5,594 nucleotides of DNA. Source: an uncultured Bacillaceae bacterium (lineage in GTDB: Bacteria > Bacillota > Bacilli > Caldalkalibacillales > Caldalkalibacillaceae). The position numbers and the translations under genes are program-made. The stretch lies in assembly GCA_937967685.1 (NCBI GenBank), contig CALBTX010000229.1:1-5594 (forward strand), read 5' to 3'. Within the stretch, counting starts at the first letter, position 1. Every line of letters starts with the position of its first letter. The notes beneath the pieces were generated by a model. That model did no database searches, was not told the origin of the DNA, and saw only the letters and a list, made by a program, of their open reading frames with translations. Of the stretch, positions 5,446 through 5,594 are shown in pieces.

Positions 5446-5594
5446 TCCCTGACCTGACCATAAGCGCCTGACTGGAACTGAAATACCACTTGAACCCTCT
5501 CCCTTGAACCTGATGGACTCTGACTTCTGACTGGCTGACTCTGGCTCGCTCACACCTGGCGCGCCGGGATATTCTCCAACCTTTGAAAGATGGT
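5446..5594. repeat. CTGAC-rich degenerate repeat spacer to the window edge
   Basis: The bases after the PfpI-like stop are low in complexity. CTGAC occurs six times (from 5449, 5454, 5468, 5520, 5527 and 5535), CTTGAACC twice (5489-5496, 5503-5510), and there are several CTGG and CTGAA variants. At 5555-5568 there is a 14-base near-palindrome (CCTGGC-GCGCCGGG, one mismatched pair) around GGCGCGCC. No convincing terminator for the PfpI-like gene is seen, and no gene can be called here. Confidence 0.55.

Noticed and set aside
5209..5594. Minus-strand open frame overlapping the 3' end of the PfpI-like gene and running to the window edge
   Set aside because: It overlaps a clear gene by over 230 bases and its unique part is the CTGAC-rich repeat, giving a low-complexity Ser/Glu-rich peptide. 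Coding is unlikely.
5550..5594. Possible C-terminal end of a minus-strand gene entering from the right (14 codons, then TGA)
   Set aside because: The visible part is too short to recognise or to tell from a chance frame; sequence beyond the window would decide.

Overview
The window looks like a stretch of chromosome from a low- to mid-GC Gram-positive bacterium of the Bacillales. The support is strong purine-rich ribosome binding sites, a Vpr-type secreted subtilase, a LytR-CpsA-Psr (LCP) cell-wall enzyme and SigA-like promoter spacing. A thermophilic or alkaliphilic bacillus is possible, because the secreted protease is rich in Asp and Glu, but this is inference. I see no mobile element, CRISPR array, tRNA or rRNA.

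Layout from left to right: (1) a complete minus-strand gene for a Vpr-like cell-envelope or extracellular serine protease (1-2502), with its stop codon exactly at the left edge; (2) a divergent spacer with a good promoter for the rightward gene; (3) a plus-strand LCP phosphotransferase gene (2780-3697); (4) a convergent spacer with a 4 x 15 bp degenerate tandem repeat and a long inverted repeat; (5) a minus-strand gene for a proteasome-type Ntn hydrolase resembling Anbu (3889-4638), whose best start puts a Ser directly after Met, where Thr1 is expected; (6) a spacer of about 300 bp with a minus-strand hairpin/T-tract element and a 2 x 17 bp tandem repeat; (7) a plus-strand gene for a PfpI/DJ-1 family protein (4936-5445); (8) a CTGAC-rich spacer running to the right edge.

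The four genes are single transcription units rather than an operon. Their roles fit loosely under envelope and protein maintenance: secreted proteolysis, attachment of wall polymers, a cytoplasmic self-compartmentalising peptidase candidate, and a stress-type PfpI protein. Nothing in the sequence ties them into one pathway. The points most worth a second look are the Ser-for-Thr nucleophile and altered active-site surroundings of the Anbu-like protein, the terminator-like hairpin just ahead of that gene, and the degenerate short-period repeats in three of the four spacers. I do not find a clear new multi-gene system here.
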